Shown here: one piece after another, positions 44,506-52,011 of the stretch
Position numbering within the stretch: the stretch's first letter is position 1
How the letters are laid out: every line of letters begins with the position of its first letter
Source: Rhodobacter sp. TJ_12
GTDB lineage: Bacteria; Pseudomonadota; Alphaproteobacteria; Rhodobacterales; Rhodobacteraceae
Direction of reading: 5' to 3'
DNA: 64,000 nucleotides
Assembly: GCF_020023995.1 (NCBI RefSeq)
Contig: NZ_NRRD01000005.1
Location: 94,742-158,741 of the forward strand
The notes under the pieces: generated by a model
The model's database searches: none
The model's input: the letters and a program-made list of their open reading frames with translations, nothing else
Told to the model about the DNA's origin: nothing
Made by a program: the position numbers and the translations under genes

Positions 44506-44988
44506 TCAGACTTGGCTGCCCGCAGGCATCCACATCTTTTCAAGCTGGTAGAATTCGCGCACCTCGGGGCGGAACACATGGACGATCACATCGGATGCAT
44601 CGATCAGCACCCAATCGCCTTGATCCTTGCCTTCGATCTTGCAGGGGCGACCGAATTCTTCCTTCAGCCGTTCCACCAGCTTCTCGGCGATGGCGCCCAC
44701 TTGCCGCGACGACCGGCCCGAGCAGATCACCATGTGATCGGCAATCGAGGACCGACCGCGCAGGTCGATCTGCACGATATCCTCGGCCTTATCATCATCG
44801 AGGGATTCGAGAACGCGCGCCAGAACCTGGTCGCTCGTGGGTTCGGCAGATGCCGCAGCGTTTGCGGTCATGGCTGCCACCGATGCGCCCAAAGTGTCAG
44901 GCGCGACAGAGAGTTGAGACAGGACATTGTCCTCCAAGGGCTCACGCGCCGCAAAGGCCCCGGCGCCGGGCTGATCAAAGAGTAACAT
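44506..44988 (-). CDS. rsfS: Ribosomal silencing factor RsfS
   Basis: A 160-residue protein that binds uL14 and prevents subunit joining during starvation. The core DDDKAEDIVQIDLRGRSSIADHMVICSGRS and DWVLIDASDVIVHVFRPEVREFY are typical. The start is uncertain: ATG 44988 gives a 39-residue N-terminal extension, while ATG 44871 (MTANAAASAEP) begins closer to the conserved core and follows GGTGGC. Confidence 0.93.
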   Translation of the reverse strand: MLLFDQPGAGAFAAREPLEDNVLSQLSVAPDTLGASVAAMTANAAASAEPTSDQVLARVLESLDDDKAEDIVQIDLRGRSSIADHMVICSGRSSRQVGAIAEKLVERLKEEFGRPCKIEGKDQGDWVLIDASDVIVHVFRPEVREFYQLEKMWMPAGSQV

Positions 44989-45290
44989 CCGATGTGTTAA
45001 ATCTCAACTGATGGCAATGGGCTTCGGCGCCGCAGTGCCCAATGCAGCGCGCAAGGGCCCAATGCGCTGCGCAAAGCCACCGTGACATTGCCTTGCGTGG
45101 AATCGGGCGATGCCCTATATCGCGCGCCATGATCCGCATTTTCGACATGGATGATCGCGCCCGCCTGCGCGAGCGCTTTTACGGCGAAAGCCGCTCTGTC
45201 CTCGCCCGACTGTGACGTTGGCGCGGGGCCATGCCCCATTGTCTGAACGGCTGTAGCCGATTGATCTTCCTATCATCGAAAGAGAGAGCC
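44989..45290. promoter_or_regulatory. rsfS / leuC divergent intergenic region
   Basis: This 302-base region holds the divergent promoters. GCCCAATGCaGCGCGCAA (45037-45054) is repeated as GCCCAATGCGCtGCGCAA (45057-45074), 16 of 18 identical and spaced by 20 bases. TTGCGT (45093) and TATATC (45116) form a possible promoter with a 17-base spacer reading to plus. A 28-codon ORF begins at 45129. GGGGC-CAT-GCCCC (45225-45237) is a small hairpin without a T-run. Confidence 0.4.
45129..45215 (+). CDS. Possible 28-residue leader peptide of leuC
   Basis: MIRIFDMDDRARLRERFYGE followed by SRSVLARL. The ATG lies about 8 bases behind the putative -10 box at 45116, so it could be the 5' end of a leaderless message. 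The peptide is rich in Arg and not in Leu, so it is not a classical leucine attenuator. It has no ribosome binding site and may be a chance ORF. Confidence 0.25.
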   Translation: MIRIFDMDDRARLRERFYGESRSVLARL

Positions 45291-46697
45291 ATGTCCGCTC
45301 CGAAGACCCTCTATGACAAGATTTGGGATGCCCACGTCGTTTCCGAAGACGCCGATGGCACCTGCCTGCTTTATATCGACCGCCACCTCGTGCACGAGGT
45401 GACCTCGCCGCAAGCCTTTGAAGGGCTGCGGATGGCGGGGCGCCAAGTGCGCTGCCCGGAAAAGACCATTGCCGTGCCGGATCACAACGTGCCCACCACC
45501 GAGGGCCGTGAAACCCATATCGACAATGAAGAAAGCCGGATCCAAGTCGACGCGCTGGACAAAAACGCCCGCGACTTCGGCATCAACTACTACCCGGTGA
45601 CCGACATCCGCCAAGGCATCGTGCATATCGTCGGCCCCGAGCAAGGCTGGACCCTGCCGGGCATGACCGTTGTGTGCGGTGACAGCCACACCGCGACGCA
45701 TGGCGCCTTTGGGGCTCTGGCGCATGGCATCGGCACCTCGGAGGTGGAGCACGTTCTGGCGACGCAAACGCTGATCCAGAAGAAATCGAAGAACATGAAG
45801 GTGGAAATCACCGGCCAATTGAAGCCGGGTGTGACCGCCAAAGACATCACCCTTGCGGTGATTGGCAAAACCGGCACCGGCGGCGGCACCGGCCATGTGA
45901 TCGAATATTGCGGCGAAGCGATCCGCTCGCTGTCGATGGAAGGCCGCATGACCGTGTGCAACATGGCGATTGAAGGCGGCGCGCGCGCGGGTCTGATTGC
46001 GCCCGATGAAACCACCTTTGCCTATGTGATGGGCCGCCCCCATGCGCCCAAAGGCGCGCAATGGGAAGCCGCGCTGGCATGGTGGAAAACCCTTTTCACC
46101 GATGAAGGCGCGCATTTCGACAAGGTCATCACCATCCGTGGCGAAGATATTGAGCCGGTGGTGACTTGGGGCACCAGCCCCGAAGACGTGCTGCCGATCT
46201 CGGCCGTGGTGCCCGCCCCCGAAGATTTCGAAGGCGGCAAAGTCGAAGCGGCGAAACGCGCGCTTGATTACATGGGTCTGACGCCCGGTCAGAAACTGAC
46301 CGATATTGCCATCGACACGGTTTTCATCGGCTCGTGCACCAATGGCCGGATCGAAGATTTGCGCGCCGCGGCGGAAATCGTGAAAGGCAAGAAGATCAAG
46401 GAAGGCATGCGGGCCATGGTCGTGCCGGGCTCTGGCCTTGTGCGCGCGCAGGCGGAAGAAGAGGGGATTGCCCAGATCTTCGTCGATGCGGGCTTTGAAT
46501 GGCGTCTGGCCGGCTGCTCGATGTGCTTGGCCATGAACCCCGATCAGCTTGGCGAATATGAGCGTTGCGCCTCTACCTCGAACCGCAACTTCGAAGGCCG
46601 TCAGGGCTATAAGGGCCGCACCCATTTGGTGAGCCCGGCGATGGCGGCTGCGGCGGCCCTGACCGGTCACCTGACCGATGTCCGCGAGATGATGTAA
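45291..46697 (+). CDS. leuC: 3-isopropylmalate dehydratase large subunit LeuC
   Basis: A 468-residue aconitase-type [4Fe-4S] enzyme of leucine synthesis. [37 protein letters not shown] and [15 protein letters not shown] contain the active-site and cluster residues. GAGAGAG precedes the ATG at 45291. The small subunit follows 12 bases later. Confidence 0.98.
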   Translation: MSAPKTLYDKIWDAHVVSEDADGTCLLYIDRHLVHEVTSPQAFEGLRMAGRQVRCPEKTIAVPDHNVPTTEGRETHIDNEESRIQVDALDKNARDFGINYYPVTDIRQGIVHIVGPEQGWTLPGMTVVCGDSHTATHGAFGALAHGIGTSEVEHVLATQTLIQKKSKNMKVEITGQLKPGVTAKDITLAVIGKTGTGGGTGHVIEYCGEAIRSLSMEGRMTVCNMAIEGGARAGLIAPDETTFAYVMGRPHAPKGAQWEAALAWWKTLFTDEGAHFDKVITIRGEDIEPVVTWGTSPEDVLPISAVVPAPEDFEGGKVEAAKRALDYMGLTPGQKLTDIAIDTVFIGSCTNGRIEDLRAAAEIVKGKKIKEGMRAMVVPGSGLVRAQAEEEGIAQIFVDAGFEWRLAGCSMCLAMNPDQLGEYERCASTSNRNFEGRQGYKGRTHLVSPAMAAAAALTGHLTDVREMM

Positions 46698-46709
46698 GGA
46701 GCGACAGCA

Positions 46710-47315
46710 ATGGAAAAATTCACCAAGGTCACCGGCATCGCCGCGCCCATGCCGCTCGTCAACATCGACACGGACATGATCATCCCGAAAGGGTTTTTGA
46801 AAACCATCAAGCGCACCGGGCTGGGCGTGCATGCCTTTGACGAAATGCGCTATGACCGCCAAGGCAACGAAATCCCCGATTTCGTGCTGAACAAGCCGCA
46901 ATATCGCAAGGCGGAAATCCTTGTGGCGGGCGATAACTTCGGCTGCGGTTCGTCGCGCGAACACGCGCCTTGGGCGCTGGCCGATTTCGGCATCAAGGTG
47001 ATCATCTCGACCTCGTTCGCGGACATCTTCTTCAACAACTCGTTCAAGAACGGAATGCTGCCGATCGTGCTGCCGCAAGAGCAGGTCGATATCTTGATGC
47101 AAGATGCCGAGCGCGGCGCAAATGCCCGGATGACGGTCGATCTGGAAAACCAAGAGATCACCACCTCGGATGGGCATGTGATCCCCTTCGATGTCGATCC
47201 GTTCAAAAAACACTGTCTGCTGAACGGGCTGGACGATATCGGGCTCACGCTGGAAAAAGCCACGTCGATTGACAGCTTTGAAAGCCAAGCTGCGCAAAGC
47301 CGTCCTTGGGTCTAA
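46710..47315 (+). CDS. leuD: 3-isopropylmalate dehydratase small subunit LeuD
   Basis: A 201-residue partner of Leu[17 protein letters not shown] opens it, and [17 protein letters not shown] is the substrate-binding loop. Length is normal. It ends 42 bases before a terminator at 47358. Confidence 0.98.
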   Translation: MEKFTKVTGIAAPMPLVNIDTDMIIPKGFLKTIKRTGLGVHAFDEMRYDRQGNEIPDFVLNKPQYRKAEILVAGDNFGCGSSREHAPWALADFGIKVIISTSFADIFFNNSFKNGMLPIVLPQEQVDILMQDAERGANARMTVDLENQEITTSDGHVIPFDVDPFKKHCLLNGLDDIGLTLEKATSIDSFESQAAQSRPWV

Positions 47316-47357
47316 CCCCATTTAGTGGGTGCCAACCCATTGAAACACCAGATGAAG

Positions 47358-47384
47358 GGCCGCCCACTGGGCGGCCTTATTTTT
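47358..47384 (+). terminator. Terminator after leuD
   Basis: GGCCGCCC / GGGCGGCC forms an 8-bp stem around ACT and is followed by TTATTTTT. It separates leuCD from the membrane protein gene. Confidence 0.88.
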
Positions 47385-47490
47385 GCACCGAAATTGATGC
47401 ATTCTCGCACCAGTTACACCCTCAAATGGCCCTAAAGGTAACCACAACCTATACCAATGGTTGCCAGACAGAGCGAATTTGGGCAGGATC

Positions 47491-48411
47491 ATGGCAGAAA
47501 TAAGGCAGTTCGCCGCAATAGGCGAAAAGATATGGCACGGGTTCGGCAATGTATCGGATCTGGCAGAGGTAAAGGGCAACACCGTGGTCGGACGTTACGT
47601 CGGCGCGTTGATAAGGGCGATTTTGGTCGTCGTCGTCATCGCATTACCCTCGATGATCCTCCCGTCGGTCAGTGCAGACACCGGCCAGTTCGTGACACTG
47701 ATCGCGTTTTTTGCCGCAGCGCTGACCTTCTTCGAATATGCCTCGGTTTATCCGGGGCTTGTCGAATTTCGTGACGCGCCGCCCTTTAACCGCATCCGCT
47801 ATGTGTCCTTGTTGGTGACGGTGGCGTTGTTGTCGGTGGTGGTTTTGGCGCGCACCGAGCCTTCGACTTTCGCGCAATTCATCAATGTTTTGGGCGCGGC
47901 GATGGCGCGCTCGATCGATCTGCCCTATAGCCCCGTGCGGCTTTTGGTGCTGATGCTGCCCGCCAATGCCCCGCCCGAGCAGGTGGAATTGATCCGCACC
48001 GCTGGCGGTCTGGCATATATGACATCGCTGGTGACCTTGGGCTATTTTGTGGTTTTGATCCGCGCTTTGGGCTGGCCCTCGCGCGGCAAGGGCTTCAACG
48101 TCTGGGTCAATCTACCGACCTTTGACCCCACTGCCGGCGGCGATGTGGTCGAACGTTTGCGCCGCGATGCGTGGTTCAACATTGCGCTGGGCTTCCTTTT
48201 GCCGTTCCTTATTCCGGCGGTGATTAAGGCGGTATCGAACGGGTTTGTGCCCGTCACGCTGGAATCGACGCATACGATGATCTGGACGGTGACGGCATGG
48301 GCCTTCCTTCCTGCCAGCCTCTTCATGCGTGGCATCGCCATGGGGCGGGTGGCCAATATGATCGAAGAAAAGCGTCGCACCTCGGACGCGGATGGCTGGC
48401 AGCCAGCCTAA
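47491..48411 (+). CDS. Multi-pass membrane protein of unknown function
   Basis: A 306-residue protein with about six hydrophobic segments (for example near residues 40-58, 68-86, 100-118, 165-185, 225-245 and 260-275) and no recognised catalytic motif. A weak GGGCAGGATC precedes the ATG at 47491; an in-frame codon at 47461 is less well placed. It lies between leuD and leuB and may share control with the leu genes or simply be inserted between them. I cannot assign a function. Confidence 0.7.
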   Translation: MAEIRQFAAIGEKIWHGFGNVSDLAEVKGNTVVGRYVGALIRAILVVVVIALPSMILPSVSADTGQFVTLIAFFAAALTFFEYASVYPGLVEFRDAPPFNRIRYVSLLVTVALLSVVVLARTEPSTFAQFINVLGAAMARSIDLPYSPVRLLVLMLPANAPPEQVELIRTAGGLAYMTSLVTLGYFVVLIRALGWPSRGKGFNVWVNLPTFDPTAGGDVVERLRRDAWFNIALGFLLPFLIPAVIKAVSNGFVPVTLESTHTMIWTVTAWAFLPASLFMRGIAMGRVANMIEEKRRTSDADGWQPA

Positions 48412-49412
48412 TCGCGGCGCTTTGCGCGCTGCCCGCCGGGGCCGAGGGTCTGCGGCTGGCGGTCTATGGGGCGGATTTTTCAGCCAAAGGGCCGGGGCTA
48501 GCGCTGGATGCGATTGCCAAGCGCAAAGAAGATCGCATTGAAGCGGCGCTTGAGGTCATTGCTTCGGCGCGCGCCGATATTCTGCTGCTGACAAATATCG
48601 ATTGGGATTTTCGCGGCGAAACGCTTGGCGCTTTGCAAAAGCGCTTGGCGGGGCAGGGGCTCGACTATCCGTTTTCTTATGCGCCGCAGCCCAATACTGG
48701 GATCGAGACCGGGTTCGATATCGATGGCAATGGCCGTTTGGGCACGGCGCGCGACGCCCAAGGCTATGGCTGGTTCACCGGCCAGCATGGCATGGCGCTT
48801 CTGTCGCAATTTCCGATAAAGGCGCAGTCGGCACGCGATTTCTCGGCTTTGCTCTGGCGCGATCTGCCGGGAAACCAATCTGCCAAGGCCGACTTGCCTG
48901 CGGGCGCGGATCAGGTGCTGCGTTTGTCCAGCACCGCGCATTGGGATGTGCCGGTGCAAACGCCTGCCGGGCCGCTGCATATCTGGGCCTATGCCGCCAC
49001 GCCGCCGGTCTTTGACGGGCCCGAAGATCGCAATGGCCGCCGTAATGCCGACGAGACGCGCTTTTGGCTGCGCTATCTTGATGGGAATTTGCCGCAAAGA
49101 CCCGCCGCAGCGCCTTTTGTGCTGATGGGGCTGGTGAACCTTGATCCAGACCGTGGGGAGGGACAGCGCGCGGCGGTCCAGACGCTGCTTTTGGACCCGC
49201 GCTTGCAAGACCCCGCCCCCACCGGGCCGGGCGCGCCGGTTGCCCACCCCACCGCCACCGCAGACTTCGGCGGCACGATCGGCCCGCTGCGTGTGGATTA
49301 CATTCTGCCTGCGGCGGAACTGACGGTTTCGGGGGCCGGTGTGATCTGGTCCAAGGGCGCGCAAAACGCCGGGAAACATCGTCTGGTCTGGGTTGATCTG
49401 GCCTTGCCCTGA
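48297..49412 (+). CDS. Exported endonuclease/exonuclease/phosphatase-like protein
   Basis: Up to 371 residues, the mature part resembling the EEP fold: LRLAVYGADFSAKGPG, ILLLTNIDWDF, FVLMGLVNLDP and a C-terminal HRLVWVDL. The classic N-DFN catalytic motif appears altered to LVNLDP. A signal peptide is evident (WLAASLIAALCALPAGAEG). The only ATG, at 48297, overlaps the upstream gene by 115 bases and adds about 33 residues; no GTG or TTG lies closer, and a CTG at 48396 directly before the signal peptide is a candidate. Function is unclear. Confidence 0.6.
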   Translation: MGLPSCQPLHAWHRHGAGGQYDRRKASHLGRGWLAASLIAALCALPAGAEGLRLAVYGADFSAKGPGLALDAIAKRKEDRIEAALEVIASARADILLLTNIDWDFRGETLGALQKRLAGQGLDYPFSYAPQPNTGIETGFDIDGNGRLGTARDAQGYGWFTGQHGMALLSQFPIKAQSARDFSALLWRDLPGNQSAKADLPAGADQVLRLSSTAHWDVPVQTPAGPLHIWAYAATPPVFDGPEDRNGRRNADETRFWLRYLDGNLPQRPAAAPFVLMGLVNLDPDRGEGQRAAVQTLLLDPRLQDPAPTGPGAPVAHPTATADFGGTIGPLRVDYILPAAELTVSGAGVIWSKGAQNAGKHRLVWVDLALP

Positions 49413-49481
49413 GCGGCCCGCTTGACCGCGCGCCCCCCAAAGGCTAGGCCGCTTGCAACCCTTTTTCCGTTGGAGACGATC

Positions 49482-50591
49482 ATGGCAAATCCTTCCATTC
49501 TCATCCTCGCTGGCGACGGCATCGGCCCCGAAGTTATGGCCGAGGTGAAGCGGATCATCAGCTGGTATGGCGATAAGCGTGATCTGGCCTTTGACGTGAG
49601 CGAAGATCTTGTGGGCGGGGCGGCCTATGACGTGCATGGCGTGCCGCTGGCCGATGAAACCATGGCCAAGGCACAAGAGGTGGACGCGGTGCTGCTGGGC
49701 GCCGTGGGCGGGCCGAAATACGACGTGCTCGACTTTTCGGTGAAACCCGAGCGTGGCCTGTTGCGCCTGCGCAAGGAAATGGACCTTTATGCCAACCTGC
49801 GCCCGGCACAGTGCTTTGACGCGCTGGCCGATTTCTCGTCTTTGAAAAAAGACGTGGTCGCGGGGCTCGACATCATGATCGTGCGCGAACTGACCTCGGG
49901 CGTTTATTTCGGGCAACCGCGCGGCATCACCACGCTGGAAGATGGTTCGCGCGTCGGCATCAACACGCAGCACTACACCACCGAAGAAATCCGCCGCGTG
50001 GCGCGTTCGGCCTTTGAATTGGCGAAACGTCGCGGCAACAAAGTTTGCTCGATGGAAAAGGCCAACGTCATGGAATCGGGCATCCTGTGGCGCGAAGAAG
50101 TGCAATGGGTGCACGACAACGAATACCCCGAAGTCGAACTGAGCCATATGTTCGCCGACAACGGCGCGATGCAGCTTGTGCGTTGGCCCAAGCAGTTCGA
50201 CGTGATCCTGACCGACAACCTGTTTGGCGATATTTTGTCTGACTGTGCCGCGATGCTGACCGGCTCGCTTGGCATGCTGCCCTCGGCCAGCCTTGGCGCG
50301 CCGATGGAAAATGGACGCCCGAAAGCGATGTATGAGCCCGTGCACGGCTCCGCCCCCGATATCGCGGGCCAAGGCAAGGCGAACCCGATCGCCTGTATCC
50401 TGAGCTTTGCCATGGCGCTGCGTTACAGCTTCGACCAAGGCGATGAGGCGACCCGGCTGGAAAAAGCGATCGAGAAGGTGCTGGCCGATGGCGTGCGCAC
50501 CGCCGATCTGATGGGCCCCGAAGGCGGCACCCCGGTCTCGACCGCGCAAATGGGCGACAAAATCCTCGAAGCGCTGGATGCCAGCCTGTAA
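49482..50591 (+). CDS. leuB: 3-isopropylmalate dehydrogenase LeuB
   Basis: A 369-residue NAD-dependent decarboxylating dehydrogenase. [15 protein letters not shown] starts it, [16 protein letters not shown] binds substrate, [10 protein letters not shown] holds the metal-binding Asp residues, and [18 protein letters not shown] binds NAD. It catalyses the third leucine-specific step. The ATG at 49482 is preferred over 49422, which would add 20 residues unlike the family. Confidence 0.97.
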   Translation: MANPSILILAGDGIGPEVMAEVKRIISWYGDKRDLAFDVSEDLVGGAAYDVHGVPLADETMAKAQEVDAVLLGAVGGPKYDVLDFSVKPERGLLRLRKEMDLYANLRPAQCFDALADFSSLKKDVVAGLDIMIVRELTSGVYFGQPRGITTLEDGSRVGINTQHYTTEEIRRVARSAFELAKRRGNKVCSMEKANVMESGILWREEVQWVHDNEYPEVELSHMFADNGAMQLVRWPKQFDVILTDNLFGDILSDCAAMLTGSLGMLPSASLGAPMENGRPKAMYEPVHGSAPDIAGQGKANPIACILSFAMALRYSFDQGDEATRLEKAIEKVLADGVRTADLMGPEGGTPVSTAQMGDKILEALDASL

Positions 50592-50708
50592 GCAGGGCGC
50601 TGAAATTTCGAACAAAGCGTATTGGCGCGGGGCAAAAGCCTCGCGCCTTTTGTTTTCGCGCTTGCCGGGGCGGCGGATTGCCGCATATGGCAAGCAAAGG
50701 AGGCGCGC

Positions 50709-51686
50709 ATGGAAGATAGTAGCAAAAGCAATGCAAAAGGCGCCCTGCTGGGGCTGGCCTCAATGGCGGTTTACGCCACCCATGATGCGGTGGCGAAGCT
50801 ACTGGGTGGGCATTACGCGGCAGTGCAGATCATCTTCTTTTCCGCGCTGCTCAGCTTTCCGGTGCTGACGGTGATTTTGCTGCGCGACAAGCGCGAGGCC
50901 AGCCTGCGACCCGTGCGGCCCGGTTGGGTGCTGGCACGCGCGGCGGCCACGGTCGCCACCGGGGTTTGCGCCTTTTACGCCTTTTCGCATCTGCCGCTTG
51001 CGCAGGTTTACCCGATCTTGTTTGCCATGCCGCTTCTCATCACCATTTTCGCGATCCCGATCTTGGGGGAAAAGGTCGGTCTGCATCGCTGGGCTGCGGT
51101 CATCATCGGTCTGATCGGCGTCTTGATCGTGGTGCGGCCCGGCCAGGCAGAGCTTGGCATGGGGCATCTGGCCGCGCTGGCCGCAGCAATTTGCGGCGCC
51201 ACGGCCTCGGTGATCGTGCGCAAGATTGGCAAAGAGGAACGCTCTGTCGTGCTGTTGCTGTCGCCGCTGTTGGGCAATTTTGTTGCCATGGGGCTGGCGC
51301 TGCCCTTTGTCTGGGTGCCGCTTGAACTGCCCGCGCTGGGCCTGATGGGGGTGATTGCGCTGTTCGGTTTGACCGGAGCCTTTTTGTCCATTCTTGCCTA
51401 TCGCACTGGCGAGGCGGCGATTGTCGCGCCGATGCAATATTCGCAGATCGTCTGGGCGGTGCTGTTTGGCTGGGTGTTCTTCAGCGAAAGCGTCGACGCG
51501 ATGACCCTTCTGGGCGCGGCGGTGGTGATTGGCTCCGGCCTTTACATCGTCTGGCGCGAAAGCACGGCGCATACGTCGCAATATACCCCGGTGCTGCGCA
51601 CCCGCGGACGGACCGAATTTGTCACCGCGCCGCGCGCGTCAATCTTGCAGCGCGCGCTTTATCGCGGCGCGCGGGCGGGCCGTTGA
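50709..51686 (+). CDS. EamA-family transporter
   Basis: A 325-residue membrane protein with ten helices in two EamA repeats of about 140 residues; [22 protein letters not shown] and [30 protein letters not shown] are equivalent segments of the two halves. The family exports small metabolites such as amino acids and purines; the substrate is not predictable here. CAAAGGAGGC precedes the ATG at 50709. Confidence 0.88.
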   Translation: MEDSSKSNAKGALLGLASMAVYATHDAVAKLLGGHYAAVQIIFFSALLSFPVLTVILLRDKREASLRPVRPGWVLARAAATVATGVCAFYAFSHLPLAQVYPILFAMPLLITIFAIPILGEKVGLHRWAAVIIGLIGVLIVVRPGQAELGMGHLAALAAAICGATASVIVRKIGKEERSVVLLLSPLLGNFVAMGLALPFVWVPLELPALGLMGVIALFGLTGAFLSILAYRTGEAAIVAPMQYSQIVWAVLFGWVFFSESVDAMTLLGAAVVIGSGLYIVWRESTAHTSQYTPVLRTRGRTEFVTAPRASILQRALYRGARAGR

Positions 51687-51760
51687 AAAGGTCGCAGCGC
51701 AAAACCGCAAGAATCCCCCTTGCAAATACCTGCGGGGTTCGGTAACTCGCCCCACACGGT

Positions 51761-51837
51761 CGGAGCGTAGCGCAGCCTGGTAGCGCACCTGCTTCGGGAG
51801 CAGGGGGTCGGAGGTTCGAATCCTCTCGCTCCGACCA
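51761..51837 (+). tRNA. tRNA-Pro (anticodon CGG)
   Basis: Seventy-seven bases fold as a cloverleaf: acceptor stem CGGAGCG/CGCTCCG, D-arm TAGCGCAGCCTGGTAGCGC, anticodon stem CCTGC/GCAGG with loop TTCGGGA (CGG), T-arm GGAGG-TTCGAAT-CCTCT and an encoded CCA end. CGG reads CCG proline codons. It marks the border between the leu region and the surface-polysaccharide/RTX region. Confidence 0.97.
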
Positions 51838-52011
51838 TTTCCCGAAAATCCAATCATCGGATCAAGTGCTTTCAAGGCCTTGGCCTGTGCGGCGCCATCG
51901 CTGGATGCGGTTGTGGCGAATTGTGGAGATGCGCCACAATTTCGCCATGGTTTGTTCCGCTTTCGGACCCGTGTATCGCGCAGCTTTGCCCCAGGTGTCA
52001 TGGGGGCAATC

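Noticed and set aside
45273..47321. A 682-codon open frame on minus opposite leuC and leuD
   Set aside because: It lies fully opposite two certain genes, has His/Arg-rich composition typical of antisense frames in high-GC DNA, and shows no domain or ribosome binding site.
48498..50693. A 731-codon open frame on minus opposite the EEP-like gene and leuB
   Set aside because: It mirrors the certain leuB gene and is Arg/His/Gln-rich without family features; it is a codon-bias artefact.
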